From an uncultured Oscillospiraceae bacterium (lineage in GTDB: Bacteria; Bacillota; Clostridia; Oscillospirales; Oscillospiraceae), in the NCBI GenBank assembly GCA_910587505.1, contig CAJULD010000006.1, forward strand, positions 37,933 through 101,932: DNA of 64,000 nucleotides, in the 5' to 3' direction. Both the position numbers and the translations under genes were made by a program. This document shows positions 24,042-33,537 of the stretch, one piece after another. The first letter of the stretch is position 1; each line of letters begins with the position of its first letter. Below the pieces are notes generated by a model. It saw only the letters and a list, made by a program, of their open reading frames with translations. It did not search any database and was not told where the DNA came from.

Positions 24042-27000
24042 TTCCCTTCCAGAAGGTCTTCAATCAGCGATAGCAAAATTTGTACCTTCTCATCATAAGA
24101 AATTGCCAAGCCGTAGTTTCCAAACGTTGTATTTATCTTGTTCTTTACGGTCTTACTGAGGCTGCTCAATTCGTCTCGGTCAAACACGATCGATTTCTCC
24201 TGACCGTTCGCTGTTATAAGTGTCATTTTTGTCTCGTGTTCGGAAATAGCGTCTGATTCGCCGTATGTGAGCAGCTTTTCGTATACTGCACGAAAGTGTG
24301 CCAGGAATTCCGTCCGATGATTATCGTTCCAGTACACCAAATCCAGGCCTGTAAGCGCCCGCGCTAAACGCAGCATAAGGTCATAGTCCCGCTCAGAAGT
24401 TTGGACGTTACTTGCAAACTCTAAAAACGTGTTGGTAAAGTAATCAAACGATTTTTTCCTCTTGGCAGCCCAGCGGGTATGATATTGGTTTCTAAACAGA
24501 GTGCCCAGCGGCGTGGATTTTGGACTGCCGAGCATCGTACAGATTTCATCCGTCAAGCTGCCGGCCAGCGCTTCGGTTGCTCCCTCCAGGTCTATTTTGG
24601 CTTGATTCACAGCGTCAATGATCTCCGCGTAATCGCTCCCCAACTCCTTCATTTTTCTGAATAGGAAACCGGAGTAGTTTGTGCTGGTCCGCTCGATCAA
24701 CTTCCGATAAGTTTGCGTTGATTCGGAGACATAGATGTTCGTCGTCCGTGCGAACTTCGATACGCTCTTATAGTGGGCCAGCATCGCGTCGTAAATCGCT
24801 TTCAGTCGGTTCCGGTTCAGCGCCCCCCCATTTACATAGCCGGCGAAAATATGTTCCAGCGCATTAAGATAATCGATCTGCTCAACGGACCAGGAGGCGA
24901 TCGTAAACGTATAATCGCTGGGACGCCGTATGATTTCTTCAAACAGCTCTACTGTCAGCTCCTGCTCCACATCGTGACTGGAAATAATCAGTGATTTTCT
25001 GTAAGGAAGCAGAACATGTGCGAATAAGAAGGACATATATCCATCTCTCAGACCATACGGAGGATTTTTAAGTGCGGAATATAGCTCCCCAAATAAAACT
25101 GTTCCATCCCTGGCTCTGTTTACGAAAATTTCGATTGTGCGCCGGACGCTGTTTTGAGGGCGGTTTCCGTTAGGAAGCTCATTTTGCAGCTCATCCTCCA
25201 GTCCGGACACAAACCCGTTTTTGATCAAAACCGACCTGACCGCAATATAATCGGGAGACAAATAGGTTACACCATAATATTCATTTGCCCGTTTCCCGCG
25301 CAGCATGCCGCCGATCACAGTTTTCTTGGCGGAGGAAATACTGCCAGATACCGTATTTTTATTGACCAATTCATTATTCACAATCAGTGTGTCGGGGAAT
25401 ACGGTTTCACAAATTCTGCTGGCGTGTTCGCTCAGTAAAGCCATCGATGTGATATCGCCGCAGTGTTCGCCGTTGATAAAAATACGGGTTCCTTCATCAT
25501 AGGTATTTTTCCAGCGATGCAGCAGGGAAAATATAGACGCCGCCAGTTCCCGTTTAAAGTACCGAAGCTCTTTTTCAAAGGATGGGTCCTTTTTTGCATA
25601 CTCAGCCCCCTGGCTTTCAAAGAATCCTACCGCCACATATTTTTTGACGGCTGCTTTTAAAGAGGAAGAATCCAAGTTTACAAATAGGATCGACCGCGCA
25701 ATTTCCTGGGATTTTTCGCATATGCTCTGTATGTCGGTATCTTCGCTTGCAAGAACCATCACCAGCATTCCATCGTAATATGAGCCCAGATTGCTGCTGA
25801 GCACTTTCCGGGCAAGAACATCCGAGATGGCGGCATAAACGGGGGCAAAGACCCGATTAATCCTGTAGCTCCTGTTGTATCGGTAAGGGTATAATGCAAA
25901 ATCTACGAATTCTTCATTTAAGGTGTGAATCACTGCCTCATCCTTAATTTCCCGGCTTTTTTCCTCGATCATAGTCTCTACGTCATATACGCTTGCTTCG
26001 TAAAATTCATACCGGTCATAAGAGCGGGAGTACTTTATGATCCTGCTTTCACAAAGGCCTGCCAATGCATTGGAGAGAATCTCCTTTGGGCAGTCGATCA
26101 CGCTTAAAAGCGTGGATTTGTTGGCGCGAAAAGTGCTCGCATCATTGATGATACCTATAACTGAAATGACCTTGAGGAGCTTTACTTCCGGTTCATTATC
26201 ATATTCGCTTCTGTGGCATTTTGCCAGAGCAGATTGCAAATCTCTGTACCACTCATAGCCTGCATCGCTTTGGATAGCCTTTATGTTCGGCTCGAAATAA
26301 TCATATATTTCGTCAATGCCCACAAAGTGGAACTCCCTCAAATCAGTCCTCAGCAGAAACCGGTAGAGGCTGCTATCCTCCTTACTGGCCAAATAAGTGA
26401 AAAACGTCCGTTCATTCTGGGCGACTTTTTTTGAAAGCTTGTCCAGCGCATACAGGGAAATCGGGTGAAGCGGAAATCCTCCCTCAAGTGGATTTTCCCC
26501 ACGGGCAACATCTGCCAAAAAGGCTTTAAAGTCCAATGCCTCTGCATACATCCCGTCCAATTCCACCTGGTGGCGGCTCTTAAAAGCCTCCCAGGTCTCC
26601 GGTTCCTTGATCAAGATATTCCGGATCAACGACAGGCATTGGTCTTGTTTGTCATTGATTGGCGTGGCCTTATACCGGCCCTCAACTTTTTTCCATTCAT
26701 TTGCCACAGTTTTGCTCTGCTTTTGCGTGTACTGGCTGATTTCCATATGGGAAACCAAAATAATATGATGATTTCCCTGACAATGGTCGCAAAACTCTGC
26801 CAAATCTTGAATGGTCTTAACTTTGATTTTTTTGATATTATCTTCAATATACCGTCCAAACTCATCAAAAATAAACACAATTCCTTTGTATTCACTTTCC
26901 AGAGCCTGGTTGGCCTGGTTGATCGTATCTAAAATGTTTGTGACTTCATAGATGTATTTTACGCCAAATGTCATTTCGGCAAAGACGCGCTGAAAAACGG

Positions 27001-27610
27001 GCTCCGCATCCTTCTTCAATTGGGCGAGTTTTCCCTCTAACTGAGAAATCGTGATTTTTGCCTTTTTACATGCTTTCGAGAGGCGCTTCTGCGACTCCGG
27101 ATTCGCTTTCCACCGCTGAACCAGCGATGCCGCCTGATCGTAAAAAGTTTTGAAGCTGACCTTTTTCCCAATGCTGTCCAGCTTCTTCTTCAAAGAGAAG
27201 TACAGGCAGCGGTCAAAATCTTCAAAATCAAACACGATGGGAACCACTAAAAATGGTTTCCTTGCTTTGTCCTGAATAAATGCGTCGATGTCTGCGGCCA
27301 GGTGTTCGTCCAGTTCGTAGATCCTCGAAATGAACTGGCGGTAACCTTCCCCGTCAACATGCGCTTTACCCAAAAGCAAACTCAGCACCGTTAAAAAGTG
27401 GGATTTCCCTGTGCCATATGAGCCATATAATATGCGTGAATGACAGCTCGGCTTGTCACGGGAGATATCGATAAAGTACTCCCGCAATAGACCAATTGTA
27501 GTTTCGTTCGGAATAAAACGCCCCAGTTTATAGTCATTTTCAATATCAAATTGTATGTTAGCAGAGTAAGTATATTCCCCTTCCTGCCGGATTAGATCGG
27601 TGTATGGCAT
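24038..27610 (-). CDS. SspC-like large P-loop ATPase
   Basis: 1190 residues. Walker A LYGSYGTGKSHFLTVLS near 62-78 and Walker B GIVFIFDEFGRYIED near 240. The body is long and mostly helical with no further domain I can name. The build resembles large ATPases of phosphorothioation (SspC) and BREX (BrxC) systems, which share a GxGxGKSH P-loop. It starts 5 bases after the DUF4007 gene and overlaps the SspD-like gene by 4 bases, so the three form one unit. Probable ATPase/loader of the modification complex. No pglZ, brxL or pglX gene is present, which argues against BREX. Confidence 0.8.
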   Translation of the reverse strand: MPYTDLIRQEGEYTYSANIQFDIENDYKLGRFIPNETTIGLLREYFIDISRDKPSCHSRILYGSYGTGKSHFLTVLSLLLGKAHVDGEGYRQFISRIYELDEHLAADIDAFIQDKARKPFLVVPIVFDFEDFDRCLYFSLKKKLDSIGKKVSFKTFYDQAASLVQRWKANPESQKRLSKACKKAKITISQLEGKLAQLKKDAEPVFQRVFAEMTFGVKYIYEVTNILDTINQANQALESEYKGIVFIFDEFGRYIEDNIKKIKVKTIQDLAEFCDHCQGNHHIILVSHMEISQYTQKQSKTVANEWKKVEGRYKATPINDKQDQCLSLIRNILIKEPETWEAFKSRHQVELDGMYAEALDFKAFLADVARGENPLEGGFPLHPISLYALDKLSKKVAQNERTFFTYLASKEDSSLYRFLLRTDLREFHFVGIDEIYDYFEPNIKAIQSDAGYEWYRDLQSALAKCHRSEYDNEPEVKLLKVISVIGIINDASTFRANKSTLLSVIDCPKEILSNALAGLCESRIIKYSRSYDRYEFYEASVYDVETMIEEKSREIKDEAVIHTLNEEFVDFALYPYRYNRSYRINRVFAPVYAAISDVLARKVLSSNLGSYYDGMLVMVLASEDTDIQSICEKSQEIARSILFVNLDSSSLKAAVKKYVAVGFFESQGAEYAKKDPSFEKELRYFKRELAASIFSLLHRWKNTYDEGTRIFINGEHCGDITSMALLSEHASRICETVFPDTLIVNNELVNKNTVSGSISSAKKTVIGGMLRGKRANEYYGVTYLSPDYIAVRSVLIKNGFVSGLEDELQNELPNGNRPQNSVRRTIEIFVNRARDGTVLFGELYSALKNPPYGLRDGYMSFLFAHVLLPYRKSLIISSHDVEQELTVELFEEIIRRPSDYTFTIASWSVEQIDYLNALEHIFAGYVNGGALNRNRLKAIYDAMLAHYKSVSKFARTTNIYVSESTQTYRKLIERTSTNYSGFLFRKMKELGSDYAEIIDAVNQAKIDLEGATEALAGSLTDEICTMLGSPKSTPLGTLFRNQYHTRWAAKRKKSFDYFTNTFLEFASNVQTSERDYDLMLRLARALTGLDLVYWNDNHRTEFLAHFRAVYEKLLTYGESDAISEHETKMTLITANGQEKSIVFDRDELSSLSKTVKNKINTTFGNYGLAISYDEKVQILLSLIEDLLEGK

Positions 27611-27615
27611 GGCCC

Positions 27616-28509
27616 TTACTCCTCTACTTCCCTGTAGTATTCCATGAAAAGTTCTGCCGCGTCATTCCGCTTGATTTCTATATACCTGCTCCCAAAGTTG
27701 TTCATAATAGCAATCCATTTGCGGTTTTCACTTTTCTGGAGAAGCTCCAGCAAAGTGGAATAGCTAAGATTCATATACTTCCCAACCTGGTTCATTTCTT
27801 CAAACAGCGTATCAATGCCAATCTGTGCGTTGGTCTGTAAGTGCGTCTCGTTGTCCTTGAGGATGCAGTAGAAAAATACATGTATGGGGATATCTCTTGC
27901 TGAAATGCGCCTCTTTTCAAAACGCCCACCGCCGGCATACTCCAGCAGCCTCAGCGGGGCGAAAAAGGGAATCGTATCTTCCTCCAAAATCTTGTCAAGG
28001 TCGAACGTCTTGTCGCTGACATAGGTATTTTTAAAACAGTCGAATTCCTTTTCTATAGCAGATTTCGCATACTTCCCGCCGCGTGTTTGAACAAAGGCGT
28101 AAAATGCCGAAACAAATTCGTCCTTTGTAAACGACTTTGCTGGGTACATATTGAACGCCCACGACCAGGCGGTAGCTTCTTCCATGTTGCGTGACAAATT
28201 TCTGTGCAGGAACCACAAGGTACCCGCTCTTTGGCAGTATGGGTCATATTGTGCAACCATTTCCCCGAAGCCGGTAAGTGTATGCAGGACTCCCTGCTGA
28301 GTTTTGGTTTCTATGGTAATTCCTAAAACTGCTGCCCAATACCGCAGCGCTTTGACCATCACGCGTCCGACACCAATTTGATCTACTGCAGCAAGCTCGT
28401 TATTGGGTGAAAAGATATAACTGTTCCGGTCTTGAGGATCCATAACGTCGATGATTTTCGTTGGCCAGCCATTCCGAATATAAAATGACCCATGTTTATT
28501 GATCTGCAT
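27616..28509 (-). CDS. DUF4007 family protein (SspB-like)
   Basis: 297 residues. DUF4007 signature features include SFYIRNGWPTKII at the start, a helix-rich centre and ARDIPIHVFFYCILKDNE. DUF4007 proteins sit with PAPS-reductase-like proteins in defence loci; to my knowledge SspB, the nicking component of SspBCD, belongs here. It is the first gene of the roughly 15-kb operon, preceded by AAGGGAA and a candidate promoter at 28667-28695. Probable role: making or recognising the nick at which sulfur is inserted. Confidence 0.8.
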   Translation of the reverse strand: MQINKHGSFYIRNGWPTKIIDVMDPQDRNSYIFSPNNELAAVDQIGVGRVMVKALRYWAAVLGITIETKTQQGVLHTLTGFGEMVAQYDPYCQRAGTLWFLHRNLSRNMEEATAWSWAFNMYPAKSFTKDEFVSAFYAFVQTRGGKYAKSAIEKEFDCFKNTYVSDKTFDLDKILEEDTIPFFAPLRLLEYAGGGRFEKRRISARDIPIHVFFYCILKDNETHLQTNAQIGIDTLFEEMNQVGKYMNLSYSTLLELLQKSENRKWIAIMNNFGSRYIEIKRNDAAELFMEYYREVEE

Positions 28510-28666
28510 GGTAAATTTCCCTTCTTATGAACAAAAACTGCTTGAAATCTCTAATTTGGCAGTTCGCTCAGTTACCTGTGTTCTTAGCTCATAACAAAGT
28601 GCCCGGCTGATATGTGCACTTCACTTCAACCGGCTGATTGAAATCGATAATCATCATTTCCTGTTC

Positions 28667-28695
28667 ATGATATCATCCTATTGCCGAAAACTCAA
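28667..28695 (-). promoter_or_regulatory. Candidate promoter of the phosphorothioation operon
   Basis: TTGAGT (28695-28690), 17-base spacer, TATCAT (28672-28667) on the minus strand, about 155 bases before the DUF4007 start. The -35 box is weak. It is the only promoter-like sequence I find in the 220-base gap, and no other large gap precedes the ten-gene operon. Confidence 0.4.
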
Positions 28696-28729
28696 TCCCC
28701 CATTCCAAGGATTACGTTTAATCGCGTTT

Positions 28730-30449
28730 TTAAGGGGTGGAGACTTTCATCCTCTGTGTAATGGCCCGCTCCGTATTTCCCAGCTCGTCCAACAGCGCCG
28801 TGCGTCGGGGATAACCTTGCCGCAGCCTGGCAATCAGCGCCCACGCCTCAGCGTGTCCCCCAAATCCCGCCAACGACTCAATCAAAGCGCAGAGCTCTTG
28901 GTATTCCTTTCGATTGCTGGACTGCTCCGCCCGCTCTTGGATCACAGCGGCACACAGGTCAAAAATTTCCTCTCCATACGGCTGAGCCAGCGTACCACCA
29001 TATTGAAATACGGTTTCCGGATAAAGCCGCACCTGCTCCATCAACAGCGCCGCCTCGCCCTCCAGTTTCAAAATTTCCATGTACTCATAAGCTGGCCGTG
29101 CGGCTTTCAGCTCCGCCAGGAATCCGGGATATTCCTCCTGCCAGCGTCCGGACTTTGTCAGCAGCTCCTTTGCGGTCTGGTAAAAATCCCGATCCCCCAG
29201 CAGTGCTAATTTGCGGGCCTGGCAGATTTGTTTCTCAGGCTGTCCTCCATCCTGATAGATATCATAAAGCAGATACTGCCACTGGCTGGGCCGGAACCAC
29301 GGTTTCTCCTGATCTTTCTCTAGCCGCTCTCGGCACAAAGACTCCGCATAAGCGTAGTCTCCCCGCGCCATATTTTCCCGTACCAGAATCGCGCGAAGCT
29401 CATCCACCTCCTGATTTTGCACCAAATACGTCCTGGCATTTTCTGCCCCACGGGAAGAACAGAGGATGGAGTACCGTGCTATTTTGTCCTCTTCTGCGTA
29501 TCCGTATCTGGGCGCATCCTGAAAATTCTCCCAAATCTGGTCACTCAGACGGTCCAGCAAATGGAAGAACGCCTCTTCGTTCTCCGGGTTTGCTAATATC
29601 GCCGCTCTTTGAAGCAGGTCATACCTCCAATGGTCCCAGCCATCAAACGCCGAATCCTCCGCCGCTTTCAGAATTTTTCTGACAAACTCCTCGCGGGGAC
29701 CGTTCTCCTGAACCAGCCCATTGGCGGCAAGTTTCACTGTCTCCAACGCGGCGTCTACTGTCCAACTTAAAGATCCGGAGCCGCTGTCTGTTTCTCCGGC
29801 CAGCTTTATGGCGGTGAGCAGAACAAACAGTGTAATATCCAGAGCCTGGTCATACTGCCTTTGCCTGATCCATCGGCGGGCCTGGTCCAAAACGTCATCC
29901 AGATCGGCACAGATATGGTCACAGCCCCGCATGTCGATATAACCCCGGTGTGTATTGGAGCTGATGGACGCTTTGATCAGTGCTTTGACAGCCGCCAGCT
30001 CCTGCTCCCCACTTCCTCCCAGTTCGGACAACACCCGATTTTGAAACCGATGGTCATCTTGGCAGTGTTCCAGAATCAATTGAACAAGCTGCTCCTTTTT
30101 GGCACCTTTCAGTAAAGGAAGGATATCCGCTTTAGCGGGTGACGCTCCTTTGGAACTCTTCTCCGGCAATTCCGCCCGGATGGCCAGCAGCACCGCCACC
30201 GTATGCTTGCACACAGGACCCCAATCATACGGACAGTCACAGAACCAGTCCTCAAGCTCACCATCTTCAGAAAAATCAAGTTCTACCAGGTAGGGTTCTT
30301 CTTCGCTGCCGGAAACCTCGGCGGTCACGTGGTTTCCTTCCCAGTCGATGCTTTCCACCCGCCCGGAGCGATAATAATCCTCTCCGCGGGCCAGGATATG
30401 GGGGGGCGATGTCATCCAAAAAACGCTGTATTTCGGTCTCCAGGGACAT
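28730..30449 (-). pseudogene. SWIM zinc-finger protein gene with a G7-tract frameshift
   Basis: About 573 codons. The SWIM finger is DWFCDCPYDWGPVCKHTVAV (CxC...CxH) near residue 75, a DNA/protein-binding module, followed by a long repeat-like helical region. The natural start is ATG at 30449 (AAGGAGG 8 bases upstream, MSLETEIQRFLDDIAP), but a run of seven G at 30410-30416 puts that start out of frame with the rest; six would restore HILARGEDYYRSG. Either a sequencing error, a slippage-switched gene, or a recent loss. It lies between the phosphorothioation operon and the degraded ATPase. Confidence 0.75.
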
Positions 30450-30561
30450 CGCCTCCGCCTCCTTGTGCCGTGTATCTCAGCAACTACATTCAAAATTCTC
30501 CTGTTTCCGCCAGCTATCCATGTTTATGCTTTCTTTGACATGGATCTCCTCTATTTGACCT

Positions 30562-30590
30562 ATTATACCCTGAAAAATACGTTTTGACAA
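30562..30590 (-). promoter_or_regulatory. Strong promoter of the SWIM gene
   Basis: TTGTCA (30590-30585), 17 bases, TATAAT (30567-30562) on the minus strand. The transcript would begin near 30555. A five-codon ORF with a GAGGAG site (30541-30524, MSKKA) precedes the gene and could be a leader or a relic. Confidence 0.75.
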
Positions 30591-30709
30591 GCGGGCAAGT
30601 AGCGTTCACTGCCGGTTAGGGCGCAATGATAAATGTGGCTTTGCAGTCGGAACTTTTCAGAAAAACGTGTTACACTATCTCCATCCCCTCTAAAAAGGAT
30701 GGTGACCCT

Positions 30710-31814
30710 ATGAGGCGCAACGCTTTAGAGCCGCTGAAGCGCTGGAAAACCAGCGAGGACCGTAACTTTGACGGGGAAGACGAGCTGAAGTCCATCTTTG
30801 AGACAAACAAAAATCCCCGGCGGATCATCGAACTGCTGTCCCTGATCGCCGGGGAGAAAATCCTGCCTGGGGAGACGCTGATCATCTTTGACGAGATCCA
30901 GGAGTGCCTCGGCCCTGAACGCCCTGAAATACTTCAAGGAGAAGGCTAACGAGTACCACGTCATTGCAGCGGGCAGCCTGCTGGGGACCCTGCTGGCCCA
31001 GCCCAAATCCTGTCCGGTGGGCATGTTGAGGAGATTTTCCATCGCCGTCTATTAGAGGCTTACAACAACTACCTCATCATCGGTGGGATGCCGGAGTGCG
31101 TGGCTTCCTGGCTGAAGTACAGGGACCCGACCAAAGTCAGCCAGATCCAGGAGATCCAGAATGAGCTGATCCGGGTCTACGAGAACGACTTCTCCAAACA
31201 CAACAGCAAGGTCAACAGCGGACGCATCCCCATGGTGTTCCGCAGCATCGTCTCTCAGCTGGCCAGGGCAAACGGGAAATTCATGTACGGTGCCGTCCGG
31301 GAGGGTGGTCGGGCCCGGAACTTTGAGGAAGCCATCGAGTGGCCGGTGTCTGCCGGGATGCGGAACCGGGTGTACAACGTCTCCAAAGTGGAACACCCCC
31401 TGGCTGCCTTTGACAAGCTGGATCCATTCAAGCTGTTTGTCTTTGACACTGGCCTGCTCAAGCATATGGCCGGGGTGGACAACAGCGCCATCCTGCTGAA
31501 AAGCGACTACCACTTCAAGGGGCCGCTGACGGAAAACTGCGTTTTGCAGCAGCTTAGGGGCCAGTTTGAGGTGGAACCCCGGTACTTCTCCGACAAAAAC
31601 AGCGAGATCGACTTCGTGCTGTAATACGGGACGGAGATCATTCCGGTGGAGGCCAGGGGCGGCGAGGACAAGTCCGCCCCCCTCCTTCAGGCAATACATC
31701 GTCCAGCGCCAGCCGGAGTACGCCCTGCGTTTCTCCAAGCGGGGGGATCGCCAGGATGGGGGGATCACAAACCTGCCGCCGTACCTGGTGAGGAAAACAA
31801 GGGACTTGCTTTAA
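30710..31814 (+). pseudogene. Degraded AAA ATPase with DUF4143 domain
   Basis: Remains of a plus-strand AAA-14/DUF4143 ATPase. The start RRNALEPLKRWKTSEDR is followed directly by a later segment, so the Walker A region is deleted. Walker B LIIFDEIQE is followed by a frameshift near 30905 (the right frame continues ALNALKYFKEKANEY and AAGSLLGTLLA). Further damage: a deletion near 31010-31030, a CAA-to-TAA type nonsense codon at 31622 within IDFVL/YGTEIIPVEA, and a frameshift near 31680. The C-terminal DUF4143 part (GGMPECVASWL, FKLFVFDTGLLKHM, GPLTENCVLQQL) is well conserved. It is clearly inactive. Confidence 0.88.
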
Positions 31815-31830
31815 TCGTCAAGAGCCACCC

Positions 31831-32826
31831 TCACACCCCATTAATCTCCTCCTCCAGCCGCTCCATGCACTCCATAATCTCCTCAAACTCCGGCGTTTCC
31901 CCGAAAATCATATTCTTCATATGCCCGTAATCCTCCCGCAGGAGGGGCAGGCACTCCTCCGGCGGCAGCAGCCGCATGGTGCCCGGTTTTGCCAGCTCAT
32001 AGTGGGCCGAACCCGCCGGATAAAACCGCTCCTTGAACCGCACCACCCGCTCCAGCAGCGCCAGGTCCCCATACGCCGCGGCCTTAACCGGGGACTTGTC
32101 CATGCACCACAGGTCGTAATAGTGCCGGGAATAGCGGGCGGGGAATCTTCCGTTGGTGCGGAAGGCCTCCTTGTGCAGGATGGTCACCTTTTCCCAGAAG
32201 GTACGCTCCGGGGCCACGGCGAGGATAGAGGTCGTAGGATGCTTAAACACCTGGGGATACCGCTGGGCGGCGTAGCTGGCAATTTCCACCTGTTCCGCGG
32301 GCGTCCACGCCGCCAGTGCGCCGATTTCCAGCCGGACCACCGGCAGGATGGCCCCCTCCTGGAACGACCTGGGATAGCCGAAACACACCGTCTGCGGGTC
32401 GTCCTTCTCAATGCAGAGGAAAAACTCATTACCCAGCAGCTTCTCAAAGTCCGCCTGCAGCTGTGGCAAAAGGGTCTCCCGCAGGAATCCCTCCGTCCGG
32501 GTGTTGGCCTCCTTGTTGAATTTGTCCTGCCGGGTCTTGCTCCGCCCCGCCCAGGGCTCGTCCTTCTCATACCCCAGCAGCCGCCAGTCCAGGATCAGGT
32601 CGATGTCCTCGGAAAACCGCTGGATCAACCCGAAGCATTTGGACAGACTGGTGCCGCCCTTGAAGGCCAGATGCTCTGCCCAGGGGCAGCCGTGGAACAG
32701 GTAGTCCAGCGTCCGGCAGACCCAGAAGTCCTTTTCCACCATTGCCTCTGGGAGACCGATCTCTCTCGCCGTAACAAGGAACAGTTCCTCCCGCTCTTTT
32801 CTCTCTCGCAGAGCAATCTCTTTCAT
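31831..32826 (-). CDS. AbiEii-type nucleotidyltransferase toxin
   Basis: 331 residues of the AbiEii/AbiGii (DUF1814) family. The nucleotidyltransferase signature FKGGTSLSK near residue 57 and the acidic pair in SEDIDLIL near 73 are intact, followed by the helical C-terminal part. AbiEii blocks growth on phage infection by a GTP-dependent nucleotidyltransferase activity. It overlaps the antitoxin gene by 4 bases (ATGA). Length and motifs suggest it is active. Confidence 0.9.
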   Translation of the reverse strand: MKEIALRERKEREELFLVTAREIGLPEAMVEKDFWVCRTLDYLFHGCPWAEHLAFKGGTSLSKCFGLIQRFSEDIDLILDWRLLGYEKDEPWAGRSKTRQDKFNKEANTRTEGFLRETLLPQLQADFEKLLGNEFFLCIEKDDPQTVCFGYPRSFQEGAILPVVRLEIGALAAWTPAEQVEIASYAAQRYPQVFKHPTTSILAVAPERTFWEKVTILHKEAFRTNGRFPARYSRHYYDLWCMDKSPVKAAAYGDLALLERVVRFKERFYPAGSAHYELAKPGTMRLLPPEECLPLLREDYGHMKNMIFGETPEFEEIMECMERLEEEINGV

Positions 32827-33452
32827 TGATTTTCTCCTTTGCAGATACGTTTGATTGCCTCATAGATCCACGCCGCTGCCCGCTGCCCTTCCAAGAGCAA
32901 GCGGGATTTTTCGCTTTCGTCCAATTTCCCTGACAGTTTTTTGAGATTCTTTTGCGTAATGTTTTCCTTTCCAATGGCTCTTAACGCCTGGATCACCAAG
33001 GCCGTATTCTCCGACAACCCGATGATTTCACTTTTTCGGTCGGTGTGCTTGAATTGCAGCTTGATCCCATCTACGGTATACCTTCTGTACGGCCCGTCGC
33101 TGACATAGGACCATACTGCCGGAATCTGCGTGGACAGCCCCAGCAGATTCAGCGCCGTATCGCCGCAGGGAACGATGGTCCATCCAAAATTCCGGGCCAT
33201 TGCTTTGGCTACATCGTCCGAGCGGGCCGGGACCGGCTGATTCAGCAGAGCACTGTATCTGGGCTTCATGTAGACGCCGCGTTTCAAACTGGTCAGCTCT
33301 CCGCTTTCTTTCAGCCGTTTCAGGCACATATTTACCTTGGCCGCTTCCGCGATATCCGCAAAGTCAGAGGGAATAAAGACTGTGCCAGCCTCCGCATGAT
33401 CGATCCGTTCCCGTATTTGTCTTAAGTAATCAGGCCGCGTCAATTTGACCAC
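32823..33452 (-). CDS. AbiEi-type antitoxin and autorepressor
   Basis: 209 residues of the AbiEi_4/DUF6088 family. An N-terminal winged helix (YLRQIRERIDH ... CLKRLKESGELTSLKRGVYM) and a C-terminal antitoxin domain (GDTALNLLGLSTQIP). AbiEi counteracts AbiEii and represses its own operon by binding two inverted repeats. Exactly two such repeats lie upstream (33461-33533). The stop overlaps the toxin start. The gene is the last one before the right end of the element. Confidence 0.87.
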   Translation of the reverse strand: MVKLTRPDYLRQIRERIDHAEAGTVFIPSDFADIAEAAKVNMCLKRLKESGELTSLKRGVYMKPRYSALLNQPVPARSDDVAKAMARNFGWTIVPCGDTALNLLGLSTQIPAVWSYVSDGPYRRYTVDGIKLQFKHTDRKSEIIGLSENTALVIQALRAIGKENITQKNLKKLSGKLDESEKSRLLLEGQRAAAWIYEAIKRICKGENQ

Positions 33453-33460
33453 CTCGATTC

Positions 33461-33533
33461 GTTATAAATAGTATATACTTTTTATAACGACTTAGCAACT
33501 GTTTTGTTATAAAAACAATGCAATTTTTATAAC
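33461..33533. promoter_or_regulatory. Paired operators for AbiEi
   Basis: GTTATAAA-N12-TTTATAAC occurs twice, at 33461-33488 and 33506-33533, with identical arms and spacing, 45 bp centre to centre. This matches the known mode of cooperative AbiEi binding to two inverted repeats in its promoter. The first repeat lies about 9 bases from the antitoxin start. Confidence 0.85.
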
Positions 33534-33537
33534 GAAG

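Noticed and set aside
13479..28509. BREX system (type 4 also has a PAPS-reductase-like protein)
   Set aside because: No pglZ, brxL, brxA or pglX gene is present in the window; the DUF4007/ATPase/PP-loop/desulfurase order fits Ssp-type phosphorothioation better.
30524..30541. Five-codon leader peptide upstream of the SWIM gene as an attenuator
   Set aside because: No regulatory codons or terminator/antiterminator pair follow it; kept only as a note under the promoter.
33461..33533. CRISPR array from the repeated GTTATAAA/TTTATAAC units
   Set aside because: Only four 8-base half sites in two inverted pairs, no spacers of regular length; explained as AbiEi operators.
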